A stretch of 34,392 bases of DNA from Flavobacterium reichenbachii (GCF_002217435.1 NZ_MUHF01000013.1:1-34392), one strand, 5' to 3'. Shown: positions 23,340 to 31,944, counted from the stretch's first letter. Made by a program: numbers and translations. The notes: generated by a model not told the origin, from the letters alone.

Positions 23340-24311
23340 ATGAAATCATTAAAAGAATACTGCTTAATCTTATTTTTCACATTTTCAATCTTTGGATGTA
23401 AAGATAGTAACGTAGAAAAAAAAGAAGAAATCAAACCTCAAAAGGAGAACAGCAATCTGAATTTTGATAAAGTATTAAAAATAAATGACTATGTAGTGGG
23501 GATTTCAGAAGCAGGGTATTTATTTACAACATCTTATGATAATGGAGTTTATTATGAGCCTAAAAGGGGAAATGACTTAGGTAATTTAGTAACTTTTTTA
23601 ATTCCCAAAGATTTTCTTTTTTTTCAAAAGCATTCAAAATACATAAAAGATGATGAATATGAGCCTTTGGAGGAATACATAAATAAATTAAGTATAGAAG
23701 AATATAAAAAAGCATTTGATATTTATGTTTTTTTGGTAGACAAAAAATATTTAGTTCCAACGCCCGGGTACGATAGTCCATATGATTATACCAAAAAGTA
23801 TCAAACAGATTTATACCAGTTTAAAGATAATTCGTGGCAAAAAATAGAGTCTTTTAATGTTGATAATGAGAAAATGGGTAATAAAGAAAACCTTTGGAGA
23901 CGGGAGTTTATTGAAAAAAAATCTAAGGAACTTCAAACGGCTTTTTTTAATTCTATTTCTAAATTAAAAATTGATGATTCGTGGTATAGAGATTATGGTG
24001 TGCCTCTAGATGCTTATGAGCCAAATTATAGTTATGTATATTATATAAAAGTTGCTAAGGATTCTTCTTATATTGTAGAGCGGCCATTAAAAGATTTGTT
24101 GGTACCTTACCAAAACGGAGATACTTTGTTTTTGTATCATAAACAATGCCTTCTTTACGATTCAAAATATCTTAATAATGAAAAGATTCCCGAGGTGAAA
24201 ATAGTCAAAGTAAAAGACAAGTATTATGTTACCAGTGAAGTTTTTGATTTAAAAAACAGTATTTCTACTAAACCAGAAAAATATGGTTTTCCGGTTCATG
24301 AGTCAAAATAA
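23340..24311 (+). CDS. Lipoprotein, probable immunity to the GH19 effector
   Basis: This 323-aa protein starts 3 nt after the effector stop and so is co-transcribed and likely co-translated with it. It has a lipoprotein signal (MKSLKEYCLILFFTFSIFGC, lipidated Cys20) followed by a charged linker (SNVEKKEEIKPQKEN), so it is anchored at the membrane in the periplasm, where a peptidoglycan hydrolase would act. The rest is a soluble mixed domain rich in Tyr (VPLDAYEPNYSYVYYIKVAK). I do not recognise the family. The placement and cellular location fit an immunity protein for the preceding effector. A terminator follows at 24323-24350. Confidence 0.7.
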   Translation: MKSLKEYCLILFFTFSIFGCKDSNVEKKEEIKPQKENSNLNFDKVLKINDYVVGISEAGYLFTTSYDNGVYYEPKRGNDLGNLVTFLIPKDFLFFQKHSKYIKDDEYEPLEEYINKLSIEEYKKAFDIYVFLVDKKYLVPTPGYDSPYDYTKKYQTDLYQFKDNSWQKIESFNVDNEKMGNKENLWRREFIEKKSKELQTAFFNSISKLKIDDSWYRDYGVPLDAYEPNYSYVYYIKVAKDSSYIVERPLKDLLVPYQNGDTLFLYHKQCLLYDSKYLNNEKIPEVKIVKVKDKYYVTSEVFDLKNSISTKPEKYGFPVHESK

Positions 24312-24322
24312 AAATTGCAAAC

Positions 24323-24354
24323 AAAAAGCTGTCGATTAAGACAGCTTTTTGTTT
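24323..24354 (+). terminator. Terminator of the effector/immunity unit
   Basis: Perfect 11-bp stem AAAAAGCTGTC / GACAGCTTTTT (24323-24333 with 24340-24350), 6-base loop, then T-rich sequence, directly after the lipoprotein gene. It marks the right end of the tail cluster. Confidence 0.85.
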
Positions 24355-24475
24355 TATATCAAAACTAATAAAAAGCACACCCTATGATTGGGTAAGATTT
24401 CCAACAAAAATTCAAACCTAAAAGTAAAAAATCACGTATATAAGATATGATGCCGTTTAATGGCAGAAACCATAC

Positions 24476-24856
24476 ATGATGCTTTACAAAAATATATTAT
24501 TGATTGATGATGATCAGGACGATGCTGAAATATTTACCGATGCAATCCAATCACTGGAAAGAGGTATTTTAGTACAATCGTTATTTAATTCGGTATTGGC
24601 ATTTGAAGAATTAAGAAATAAAGAGCTGCTGCCAGATCTTATTCTTTTAGATTACAATATGCCGGCTTTAAACGGATACGAATTTTTGCAGAAAATGAAA
24701 ACAAATGAGCGTCTTCAAAATATTCCTGTCATAATGATATCTACACCAACAGACGAATTCATACTTCAGGCTATAAAAACCGATGGTCTCTGTCGTTACT
24801 TTAGCAAACCAAACAGTTACAACGAATTGGTGAGTATTCTAAGCGGTATTCTGTAA
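24476..24856 (+). CDS. Single-domain response regulator
   Basis: This 126-aa protein is a CheY-like receiver alone: acidic pocket LLIDDDQDDAEIF near residues 8-20, phosphoacceptor Asp in LILLDYNMP (about residue 60), Thr/Ser switch in VIMIST, and the conserved Lys of FSKPNS. It has no output domain, so it must act by protein contact. The family is often paired with histidine kinases in phosphorelays. There is no kinase in the window. It stands alone between the tail cluster and an exported-protein gene. The DNA upstream is AT-rich with no clear promoter. Confidence 0.85.
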   Translation: MMLYKNILLIDDDQDDAEIFTDAIQSLERGILVQSLFNSVLAFEELRNKELLPDLILLDYNMPALNGYEFLQKMKTNERLQNIPVIMISTPTDEFILQAIKTDGLCRYFSKPNSYNELVSILSGIL

Positions 24857-25078
24857 TTTTTTTTCTGTAATTTTTTTAGTTGATATAAGCCGTTTGTCCC
24901 TGAAACGGCCGCATTTAATTTTCCATTTCTTAGATTTAAAGAAAAAAGTTATATATTTGATTATCAGATGTAAAATTGTTTTTGAGTAAGATTTTATACG
25001 AAGGATTTAAAATCTGGAAATAGAAATTTTTCGATTGCTACTAATAATCGGAATCTATATTAACTAAAAAATAGTATT

Positions 25079-25582
25079 ATGAAATCAAAAATGTTTTTAT
25101 TCTTTACAATCGTATTGACTAGTTTATCTGTTTTTTCACAATCCAATTTGGTGTCTGCGTCCGAATTCCAAAAAAGCGTTGGTAAATGGAAAGGGACCTT
25201 AATTTATTTGGATTATAAGACAAGTAAACCCTATGAAATGCCAGCCGATTTGGAAGTAATTCAAAGCAATGAGTTGAATCAATTTAAATTTAACAACTTT
25301 TATCCCAATGAAACTTCGGCAAATTCTTCCCATACGATCGCAATAACAGATGATGGAAAAAAATTGAACGACGAGCTTGTAAAATCCAATAAGAAATTGT
25401 CAGACGGAAGCCTGGAAATAATTACAGAAATACTGGGTAAAGACGGGAACGACAATGCATCGGCATTAATTAGACATACTTATTTAATTGGAGCTAAAAC
25501 ATTTGAAATTAAAAAAGAAGTGCAGTTTACCGGAACAAAAATCTGGCTGCTGAGACATACTTATAAATATTCTAAAGTTTAA
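25079..25582 (+). CDS. Exported hypothetical protein
   Basis: This 167-aa protein has a Sec signal peptide (MKSKMFLFFTIVLTSLSVFS, then QSNLV) and no lipobox. The mature part is beta-rich with conserved-looking strands (GKWKGTLIYLDYKTSKPYEM, LIGAKTFEIKKEVQFTGTKI), resembling small lipocalin-like or periplasmic sensor domains, but I cannot name a family. It is probably a periplasmic protein. The 222 bases between it and the response regulator hold nothing I can identify. It faces the minus-strand sugar-nucleotide cluster across a short convergent gap of about 50 nt. Confidence 0.7.
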   Translation: MKSKMFLFFTIVLTSLSVFSQSNLVSASEFQKSVGKWKGTLIYLDYKTSKPYEMPADLEVIQSNELNQFKFNNFYPNETSANSSHTIAITDDGKKLNDELVKSNKKLSDGSLEIITEILGKDGNDNASALIRHTYLIGAKTFEIKKEVQFTGTKIWLLRHTYKYSKV

Positions 25583-25632
25583 CCATTTTCAAAATTTCCT
25601 GTCAAATTCATTTTAGCTTTTATAAAATTAGG

Positions 25633-26073
25633 TCATGCTTTTTTTAAGCATTCACGATCATATACCTCTTTTCGCAGTCCACTGCTGGAGAAACGATGAT
25701 TACGTTTATTATAGATCAATTTTATTTCCATATTTTCACAATATTCGCGTCCGGTAAAATTTTTGTCTTTGTACTCATCGCCCAATATTCTAACATCTAT
25801 AGGAAACGCCTGCAAGATGTCCTGTAAATCCAGTTCTGTTGCATAAGGAATAATTTCGTCGACATATTTACACGCTCTGAGCTGAATGTAGCGCTCTACC
25901 ACAGACTGTGTTGGTTTATTTTTCTCCGGTCTGTCGAGTGTAGGGTCTGTTTGTAATCCTACAATTAAATAATCACAGTACAATTTTGCCTCTTCAAGCA
26001 TTTTTACGTGACCTGCGTGCAGTAAATCAAAAGCACTAAAAGTAATTCCGGTTATTGTTTTTGTTAATTCCAT
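25633..26073 (-). CDS. Cytidylyltransferase-like nucleotidyltransferase
   Basis: This 146-aa protein has the HxGH nucleotidyltransferase signature in TFSAFDLLHAGHVKMLEEAK (residues about 11-30), a conserved GDEYKDKNFTGREYCE middle and an SSSGLRKEVYD end comparable to the ISTT-like segment of glycerol-3-phosphate cytidylyltransferases. Such enzymes join a phosphorylated small molecule to CMP for polymer synthesis. It is the last gene of a four-gene minus-strand cluster with the glycosidase, Glf and glycosyltransferase genes; the gap to the glycosidase is 22 nt. Substrate cannot be told from sequence; HldE-type adenylyl specificity is an alternative. Confidence 0.75.
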   Translation of the reverse strand: MELTKTITGITFSAFDLLHAGHVKMLEEAKLYCDYLIVGLQTDPTLDRPEKNKPTQSVVERYIQLRACKYVDEIIPYATELDLQDILQAFPIDVRILGDEYKDKNFTGREYCENMEIKLIYNKRNHRFSSSGLRKEVYDRECLKKA

Positions 26074-26095
26074 CTTCTAATTTTTCATTAAATGT

Positions 26096-27235
26096 TTATT
26101 TAAAAAAATTAATTACCTGATTAAGGATATTATTTTTTCTCTTAAAATCTGTTTGTGCCTTGATTACGGCTTGAATATATTCCTGATGCGGAATCCGATT
26201 TTTATTTTCGTCTAAATCCCAGATCCCGCATTCGCAGTATTTTGTTAAATCGTCCCAATCAGGTCTGTCTGTTACAGGATAAATGCAGATTCCTTTTATG
26301 TCTACACCCAGATCTTTTGCTTTAATGCATTCGGCTGTAATTTCTTCAAGCCATTCGACACGGCCAATACCAAAATGTCCTGTTTCAGAAATAATTACAG
26401 GTTTTTTATACCGTTCGTAGGCAGACTGTAATAGTTCAGAAAATGGTGTTCGTTTCTGTTCTGTATCGGGCCAGTCGAGCGTTTCGCCGCTGCCTTTCCA
26501 TTGACAGTTCCAATAATAATTGAATCCAAGAATCTCCAGAAAATCTTCAGAACCTCCCAATTCGGGACAGATTCTTCCCGCGATGATGTCCATCGCCTGA
26601 AACTGATATTCATTTAACTGCCATACATCCTGCTGAGGTTCTGTTGGATGAATTTTTACTAAAGGTTCTACCAAAACAATTTTACAATCGGGGTCGGTAA
26701 TTTTGAGCATTTTTATTCCCAAAATGGCTGCTTTGCACAAATGGTATTTAATATCCCAGCCCGAGTTTACAGCAAATGGCACAGTACCGCGCACATCGCC
26801 CGAATGCCAGGACAAAAAGCTGATTTCATTTATCGGAACTACAAACAAAGGCTGTTTTGAATTGGCTTTGTAAAAAAGGGCAAAAGCTTCACATAATTGC
26901 TCAAATCTATTACAAAACAAAGGATGAGTGGGGAAGATGCCATCTGGATAACCAAAATGAATCAAATCCCAAATCTGCTGAATCCCAAGTTTTTCTGCCG
27001 ATTTCATTAATTTTAAAACTTCAGAAAAATCAAAAATTCCCGGAGCTTTTTCTACTTCACTCCAGCAGATTCCTTCCCGAACCGTTTTGATTCCGATTGC
27101 CGACAAAGCTTCATAATCCTGATGAAACCGAATATCATGTTCGGTTTCTTTTAAAAGATTGATCCTCTTACCAGATCGGTTGATGTGATCTGCACATTCA
27201 AAACCGCCCATAAAAAAGCTGTTAAAAAGTTTCAT
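26096..27235 (-). CDS. GH1-like (clan GH-A) glycoside hydrolase
   Basis: This 379-aa protein is a TIM-barrel glycosidase relative. It has MGGFECADHINRSG at the start, a WDLIHFGYPDGIFP segment near residue 90, acid/base Glu in VPINEISFLSWHSG (about residue 140), a GFNYYWNCQW segment, and the nucleophile Glu in PVIISETGHFGIGR (about residue 280). The pattern is that of a beta-glucosidase-like enzyme shorter than most. No signal peptide, so it acts in the cytoplasm on an intermediate rather than on external polysaccharide. Its ATG shares a base with the Glf stop codon, so the two are translationally coupled. Function in a sugar-polymer pathway is inferred. Confidence 0.75.
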   Translation of the reverse strand: MKLFNSFFMGGFECADHINRSGKRINLLKETEHDIRFHQDYEALSAIGIKTVREGICWSEVEKAPGIFDFSEVLKLMKSAEKLGIQQIWDLIHFGYPDGIFPTHPLFCNRFEQLCEAFALFYKANSKQPLFVVPINEISFLSWHSGDVRGTVPFAVNSGWDIKYHLCKAAILGIKMLKITDPDCKIVLVEPLVKIHPTEPQQDVWQLNEYQFQAMDIIAGRICPELGGSEDFLEILGFNYYWNCQWKGSGETLDWPDTEQKRTPFSELLQSAYERYKKPVIISETGHFGIGRVEWLEEITAECIKAKDLGVDIKGICIYPVTDRPDWDDLTKYCECGIWDLDENKNRIPHQEYIQAVIKAQTDFKRKNNILNQVINFFK

Positions 27236-28371
27236 TAAACGGCTGTTTTAAGTGGTTTCGTGCTTATTTCCAAATGTTCAAACAAATCGAGTGCATTTTT
27301 AAATGCCTGATCCATGTTGAAATATTTATAATTGGCTAGCCTTCCCACAAAATGTACATCTGGTAAATTTTCTGCTTCTGCTTTATACTTTGTGTATATT
27401 TCCTGATTTCGAGGATTTGGAACTGGATAATAAGGCTCCCCTTCATCTACAGTAAATTCTTTGACAACAGTAGTTTTTTCAGAAGTTTGATTGCCAAAGT
27501 GCTTGTACTCAATAATACGGGTAAAATCAACTTCCATTCCCGGATAATTAACAACCGAGTTTTCCTGAAAGAATTCCGCGTCAACCGTTTCGCTTACAAA
27601 ATTAATCGAGCGGTATTCCAGTTTTTCAATCAAACTGTGTTTAAATTCAAAAAAGCGATCAATAGGCCCAGTGTAAAATAGTTTTTCAAAATTCTTATAC
27701 TGATCTTTTACATCAAAATAATCCGTTTCCAAAAGGACTTCGATATTTGGATGATTTAAGATATTTTCAAACAATTGTGTATAACCGCCTTTTGGCAGTG
27801 CCTGCCATTTATCAGAAAAATAGCGGTCATCGTAATTGGTTCTAACCGGAATTCTCTCCAATACAGAAGCATCTAATTCAACCGGATATTTGTCCCATTG
27901 TTTTTTAGTGTAATACTTAAACATTTTTTCATACAAAATCGGACCAACACGATTTAAAACCGCCTCTTCACCGTTCTCAGGTTTCTTAAAAGGCATTCTA
28001 TGATCTTCCAGCCAGTTTATCATCTCTTCTTCAGACGAAATATTAATGTCGTATATTTCGTTTACCGTAGTAATATTTACCGGAATCGGAACTGTTTTTT
28101 CTCCAACTCTTGCAATCACTTTATGTTCCCAGCGATACCAGTTAGAAAAGCTGTTAACGTATTTCCAAACCGATTCTTCATTGGTATGAAATAAATGTGC
28201 TCCGTATTTCGAAACTAAAATTCCGTTGTCGTCTGTATAATCATAACAGTTTCCTGCAATGTGATTTCTTTTTTCAATAATCAGAACCTTTTTTCCAATC
28301 GACGCATATCGTTCTGCCAGAACAGCTCCAGAAATTCCTGCGCCTATAATTAAAATGTCTATGTGTTTCAT
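27235..28371 (-). CDS. glf: UDP-galactopyranose mutase
   Basis: This 378-aa flavoenzyme interconverts UDP-galactopyranose and UDP-galactofuranose. Supporting features: an N-terminal FAD-binding motif (DILIIGAGISGAVLAERYAS), then EKRNHIAGNCYD, the conserved YGAHLFHTN loop, the active-site-region segment YTKKQWDKYPVELDASVLER, and an FVGRLANYKYFNMDQAF C-terminus that is characteristic of Glf. Length is normal (bacterial Glf about 370-390 aa). Its start overlaps the upstream glycosyltransferase by 4 nt (ATGA type), and its end touches the glycosidase start. Galactofuranose is used in surface polysaccharides, so the cluster likely builds or modifies an envelope glycan. Confidence 0.93.
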   Translation of the reverse strand: MKHIDILIIGAGISGAVLAERYASIGKKVLIIEKRNHIAGNCYDYTDDNGILVSKYGAHLFHTNEESVWKYVNSFSNWYRWEHKVIARVGEKTVPIPVNITTVNEIYDINISSEEEMINWLEDHRMPFKKPENGEEAVLNRVGPILYEKMFKYYTKKQWDKYPVELDASVLERIPVRTNYDDRYFSDKWQALPKGGYTQLFENILNHPNIEVLLETDYFDVKDQYKNFEKLFYTGPIDRFFEFKHSLIEKLEYRSINFVSETVDAEFFQENSVVNYPGMEVDFTRIIEYKHFGNQTSEKTTVVKEFTVDEGEPYYPVPNPRNQEIYTKYKAEAENLPDVHFVGRLANYKYFNMDQAFKNALDLFEHLEISTKPLKTAV

Positions 28372-29501
28372 TTGGCAAAAGATTTAAGGATTGATTTCAT
28401 TTTTTCTGTCGTAGCATCCCAAGATGTTTTTTTGAGGATTTTTTGATATTCAATATTCATAGATTGAATATCAGACTGATCGAGTAAAAAAGATATCTCT
28501 TCTGCAAACTCATCTGCTGTTTCGATCAAGCTTACGCAAATGCTGTAATCTCGTACCACATCAATAATTTTGGTAGATATGATCGGTTTTTTAGCCGCCA
28601 TATATTCTAAAGTTTTAGTTGGGCTGATGTATTTTGTTGCGTCATTTAATGCAAAAGGCATCATAGCGATGTCAAAAGCTTTAAGGTAATTTGGAAGTTC
28701 ATTGTAAGACTTCATTCCCAAATAATAAATATTTGATTCCTGAGGCAGATCTGCCTCTTCGATTTTAGCCAGCGGGCCAATCATAACAAAAGAAACGTTA
28801 GGCAGCTTTTTTGCAGTCTCCTGTAATAGATCCAGATCAATTCGCTCATCGATTACACCATAATATCCCACTATAGGACCTTGAATATCAATATCGGCAG
28901 GAACAGAAAGAGCGCTGAGAGCTTGTCCAAAATGTTTCTCGTCTACAGAACTTGGAAAACAATGTACATTGCTGTGCAATTGATTTTTTGATTCAAACAA
29001 TGATTTTCCGCCTGTAAAAATAACATCGGCATTTGCCATTAAATATTTTTCCTGATCGATCAAGTGTGCCGGAGCACCTTTAAATAAAGATAATTCATCC
29101 ATGCAGTCATAGACAATTGTATCAAATTCCAGTGTTTCTAATAAAGGACAAAATGAAGCAGAATAAAACCATCCGACTGCTATACTTTTGTTTTTTACAT
29201 AAGAAGGAATAATTGCTGCAATCGATTCAATATTGGTAACATTGGGCTGTAAGACATGAAGATTTTCATTAATCACGATTAATTTGCCTGAACTTTCATT
29301 TTGCGGATCAAACCAAGGTTCCTCAATAAATAAAACTTTCATAGTTTCTGCCATTCGGCTGATGAGGTGCTGCGGACGCTGATAAACAAACTGCCATCTC
29401 AAATGACAAAAAACAATCATATCGTAATGTTGTGCCTGCTCGTCTACTTTAGAAACGGTTTTTCCTGAGCTAATCTTAGTCTCTTTTAAATTATTTGTCA
29501 T
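28368..29501 (-). CDS. GT-B glycosyltransferase
   Basis: This 377-aa protein has the two-domain shape of GT-B enzymes: an N-terminal half with WQFVYQRPQHLISRMAE and VIVYDCMDELSLFKG-type segments (the actual sequence is TIVYDCMDELSLF), and a C-terminal half with VGYYGVIDERIDLDLL and the nucleotide-sugar region YISPTKTLEYMAAKKPIIST (residues about 285-305), where the E of LEYMAA usually binds the donor. Cytoplasmic, no signal peptide. First gene of the cluster, overlapping glf by 4 nt. Donor and acceptor are unknown; it may use UDP-galactofuranose made by the next gene. Its promoter in the 287-base gap upstream is not clear. Confidence 0.8.
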   Translation of the reverse strand: MTNNLKETKISSGKTVSKVDEQAQHYDMIVFCHLRWQFVYQRPQHLISRMAETMKVLFIEEPWFDPQNESSGKLIVINENLHVLQPNVTNIESIAAIIPSYVKNKSIAVGWFYSASFCPLLETLEFDTIVYDCMDELSLFKGAPAHLIDQEKYLMANADVIFTGGKSLFESKNQLHSNVHCFPSSVDEKHFGQALSALSVPADIDIQGPIVGYYGVIDERIDLDLLQETAKKLPNVSFVMIGPLAKIEEADLPQESNIYYLGMKSYNELPNYLKAFDIAMMPFALNDATKYISPTKTLEYMAAKKPIISTKIIDVVRDYSICVSLIETADEFAEEISFLLDQSDIQSMNIEYQKILKKTSWDATTEKMKSILKSFAK

Positions 29502-29696
29502 AATAATGATTTTGAATTATTCGAATTTGTTGGGGGTATTCCAGAAGGAATCAATCTCTAAAAGATCTGAAGTAAAAGTATTGGCGCAGGAGGGACTCTT
29601 TTTACAAATAAAGCGCTGAGTGTTACATAATTTACAGTCAGCTCTTATAATTTAAATAAAGAAGAAATACATGGAATTAACCATAAAACAAAAAAA

Positions 29697-29747
29697 ATCT
29701 TATTCTTAGTTTTTAAACAGATTAGATTTAAAAACTAAAAATAAGAT
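29697..29747. terminator. Long inverted repeat, probable terminator
   Basis: Arms at 29697-29717 and 29727-29747 pair over 21 bases with one mismatch around a 9-base loop; the outer part is A/T-rich with an A-run on the left. It lies after the Fur-family gene on the minus strand and could terminate it. The remainder of the gap (29502-29696) holds no recognisable gene. Confidence 0.65.
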
Positions 29748-29788
29748 GATATTAAGAAAAGCGGAAATTGAAGATTTCTACAGCATTA

Positions 29789-30163
29789 TCAAGAACAATC
29801 GCTGCAAACACCAATCAAGACACAATTCATTCGCTGTACATTGTATTTTTTTTCCAACGAAAATTCGACAGGAGCAGGAAGGCATTCTATAGTTTCGCAT
29901 TTTATGCATCGAAAATGAAAGTGATTGTCCGGCAGTAATTTTTCATCACATTTTACACAAACGGCAAAATATTGTTTCCCATCATCTGCCACTATTTTAT
30001 GCAAAATTTCATCTTCGCAAAAGCGGTTTAATATTCTGTAAACGGTGGCTCTGTCAATGCTTTGATCTATTTGTTTTGCAATTGCATCCTGACTCATTGC
30101 TTTTCGCGAGTTGGTCAGCACCTGTAAAACAGCTTCTTTGGATATCGTATTTCTTCTTTTCAT
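29789..30163 (-). CDS. Fur-family transcriptional regulator (Zur/PerR-like)
   Basis: I place the start at 30163 (MKRRNTISKEAVLQVLTNSR, 124 aa); the frame continues upstream but would include the predicted -7 box. It has a winged helix (residues about 5-65: SQDAIAKQIDQSIDRATVYR), a dimerisation domain with HFHFRCIKCETIECLP, and CxxC pairs (CVKC, CIKC, CSDC) that bind structural zinc. The family represses metal or peroxide genes when loaded with metal. It is divergent from an HMA-like protein and a flavoprotein, and two 15-bp palindromic sites lie between them. Which metal it senses cannot be read from the sequence; Zur or a peroxide/stress role are the alternatives. Confidence 0.85.
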   Translation of the reverse strand: MKRRNTISKEAVLQVLTNSRKAMSQDAIAKQIDQSIDRATVYRILNRFCEDEILHKIVADDGKQYFAVCVKCDEKLLPDNHFHFRCIKCETIECLPAPVEFSLEKKYNVQRMNCVLIGVCSDCS

Positions 30164-30170
30164 GCTCTTG

Positions 30171-30256
30171 CAAAGATACATAAAAAAATTAATGCGACTT
30201 AATCGCAATAATTTAATGCGATTAAGTTGCATTAATATGATTTTTGCCTATTTTTG
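30171..30256. promoter_or_regulatory. Divergent promoters with twin Fur-type operators
   Basis: Two 15-bp palindromes, TGCGACTTAATCGCA (30193-30207) and TGCGATTAAGTTGCA (30217-30231), start 24 nt apart and are reverse complements of each other except for one base. The right one covers the -33 TTG (30227-30229) of a promoter with N19 spacer and a perfect -7 box TATTTTTG (30249-30256) for the HMA-like gene. On the minus strand TATCTTTG (complement of 30171-30178) is a -7 box for the regulator, so it likely represses both genes. Confidence 0.7.
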
Positions 30257-30273
30257 TTGAAAGTTTTATAGAC

Positions 30274-30570
30274 ATGATAAAAGAAAATATCCTAAATGAA
30301 ATTTCTCAAGAATCACTTGTAGAAGTGTTTACGACAAATATTCAATGCAAAGTACAGGCAGAAACTACTTTAAAAAAGCTTCAAACTGCTTTTCCAGAAT
30401 CTAAAATTAATTTTGATATAAATGAAACTGAACTGCCATATCCTGCAGGTCATACCATTTTAAGAGTTGAAAATCATACCATAAATGCCGAAGAAATAAT
30501 AAGAATAGTAAATCTCTCAGGATTTAGGTGCGACATATTAGAAGATAAAAAACGATGTACAGATAATTAA
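30274..30570 (+). CDS. HMA-like small protein
   Basis: I use the start at 30274 (MIKENILNEISQESLVEVFT, 98 aa); an earlier ATG at 30244 lies before the predicted transcription start. The body has the beta-alpha-beta-beta-alpha-beta rhythm of a heavy-metal-associated domain (VEVFTTNIQCKVQAETTLKK, then TILRVENHTINAEEIIRIVN, SGFRCDIL), but the metal-binding CxxC is missing; single cysteines remain at IQC and FRC. It may be a non-metal-binding relative. It overlaps no gene and is followed after 11 nt by the flavoprotein gene, so they share an operon controlled by the twin Fur-type operators. Confidence 0.65.
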   Translation: MIKENILNEISQESLVEVFTTNIQCKVQAETTLKKLQTAFPESKINFDINETELPYPAGHTILRVENHTINAEEIIRIVNLSGFRCDILEDKKRCTDN

Positions 30571-30581
30571 AATTCAATTTT

Positions 30582-31493
30582 ATGACAGATAATAAAAAAT
30601 TCGAGATAATCATTATTGGAGGGAGTTATGCGGGACTTTCTGCAGCAATGTCTTTGGGGCGTGCTCTGCGAAGTGTTTTAATCATAGACAGCGGATTTCC
30701 CTGCAACCGCCAAACACCTCATTCGCACAATTTTATTACGCAGGACGGAGAGAAACCCGATCTAATTGCAGCTAAAGCCAAAGCGCAGGTGTTGAAATAT
30801 AAAACAGTGCAATTTCATTCCGGATTTGCCATTTTGGGAAAGAAAACCGAAAACGGTTTTACAATCACAACAGAAGCAGGAGAAGAATTTACAGCTCAAA
30901 AACTGATTTTTGCAACTGGTGTCAAAGACATTATGCCCGAAATAAAGGGATTTTCTGAATGCTGGGGAATATCTGTAATTCATTGTCCATATTGCCACGG
31001 CTACGAAGTAAAAAACGAAAAAACCGGAATTTTGGCCAATGGGAATTTTGCTTTTCACTATGCCCAGCTTATTCGTAATTGGACAAAAGATTTAACGATT
31101 TTCACCAACGGAAAATCAACTTTGACTCAGGAAGAAACCGATAAAATTACGAAGTATAACATTCCAATAATAGAAAAAGAAATTGCTGAGGTAAAGCACA
31201 AAAATGGGAATGTAGAACAAATCGTTTTTAATGATAATTCCGTTTTTGACTTAAAAGCAATATATTCTCGTCCGTCTTTTGAGCAGCATTGCAAAATACC
31301 AGAAATGCTGGGCTGTGAATTGACAGAGCAAGGATATATGAAAGTTGATGCATTTCAGAAAACAAACATACCAGATGTTTTTGCCTGCGGCGATAATGCT
31401 TCTCCAATGCGTTCTGTAGCTGGTGCAGTGGCGTCAGGAAGTATGGCGGGCGCGGTATTAAATAATTTAATGACCGAAGAGGAATTTCAATAA
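30582..31493 (+). CDS. Thioredoxin-reductase-like flavoprotein
   Basis: This 303-aa protein has the fold of low-molecular-weight thioredoxin reductases: FAD site IIIGGSYAGLSAAMSLGRAL, active-site disulfide CPYC in VIHCPYCHGYEV (residues about 130-140), and the C-terminal FAD motif FACGDNASPMRSVAGAVASG. The nucleotide-binding GxGxxA motif for NADPH is not obvious in the middle, where GILANGNFAFHYAQLI stands, so the electron donor could be different. It likely reduces a disulfide or another small substrate in stress response. It follows the HMA-like gene in an operon under the Fur-family sites. The exact partner is unknown. Confidence 0.8.
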   Translation: MTDNKKFEIIIIGGSYAGLSAAMSLGRALRSVLIIDSGFPCNRQTPHSHNFITQDGEKPDLIAAKAKAQVLKYKTVQFHSGFAILGKKTENGFTITTEAGEEFTAQKLIFATGVKDIMPEIKGFSECWGISVIHCPYCHGYEVKNEKTGILANGNFAFHYAQLIRNWTKDLTIFTNGKSTLTQEETDKITKYNIPIIEKEIAEVKHKNGNVEQIVFNDNSVFDLKAIYSRPSFEQHCKIPEMLGCELTEQGYMKVDAFQKTNIPDVFACGDNASPMRSVAGAVASGSMAGAVLNNLMTEEEFQ

Positions 31494-31614
31494 TAAAATC
31501 ACAACATCTTTCTTAAAAACTCTGATTTTTATGCTTAGTACCCAATTGTTATATTTTCAGGAACTAAGCACTTCTAAATTTTATGTCTTTAAAAAATCAC
31601 CAAAAAATTTTGAT

Positions 31615-31638
31615 TACTAAAACGTTTTAGTATATTTG
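31615..31638 (+). promoter_or_regulatory. LacI-type operator overlapping a -7 box
   Basis: The perfect 18-bp palindrome TACTAAAACGTTTTAGTA (31615-31632) overlaps a -7 box TATATTTG (31631-31638). The centre CG and length match LacI/GalR-family operators. An identical copy lies at 34375-34392. The LacI-type regulator at 33065 is the likely binder. A transcript from here would need a leader of about 380 nt to reach the ROK gene; the rest of this 531-base gap holds no recognisable gene. Confidence 0.75.
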
Positions 31639-31913
31639 CTTATCTGATCATGTTTTTGCATATAACTAATTATATTTTGATTTTTGTTTTTAATAATTCT
31701 TTCAATTGTTAAAATAATAATTTTATTGTAGTTAATAGGTTAATATTTGATTGATTGGATATCTTGTTTCTAAGCCGAAAAGGCGCTGTAAATTCAATCA
31801 AATTAAGACTGTTTTTGATACATTTCTAAGTTCTTTCTTTCTGTAAATTTTGTCTTTTAGCAAGATTGGTCTCAATTCCAGATTTGATTTGACCAAGGAG
31901 AATAGTATTGTTG

Positions 31914-31944
31914 TTTGACAATATAGTATTGAATGGTAAAATTG
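31914..31944 (+). promoter_or_regulatory. Possible proximal promoter of the ROK gene
   Basis: TTTG (31914-31917), 19-nt spacer, TAAAATTG (31937-31944), one base off the TAnnTTTG consensus, about 80 nt before the ROK start. It could give a shorter transcript than the operator-linked promoter. Confidence 0.4.

Noticed and set aside
1..24311. Complete prophage
   Set aside because: No integrase, terminase, portal, capsid, replication genes or att repeats were seen in the window.
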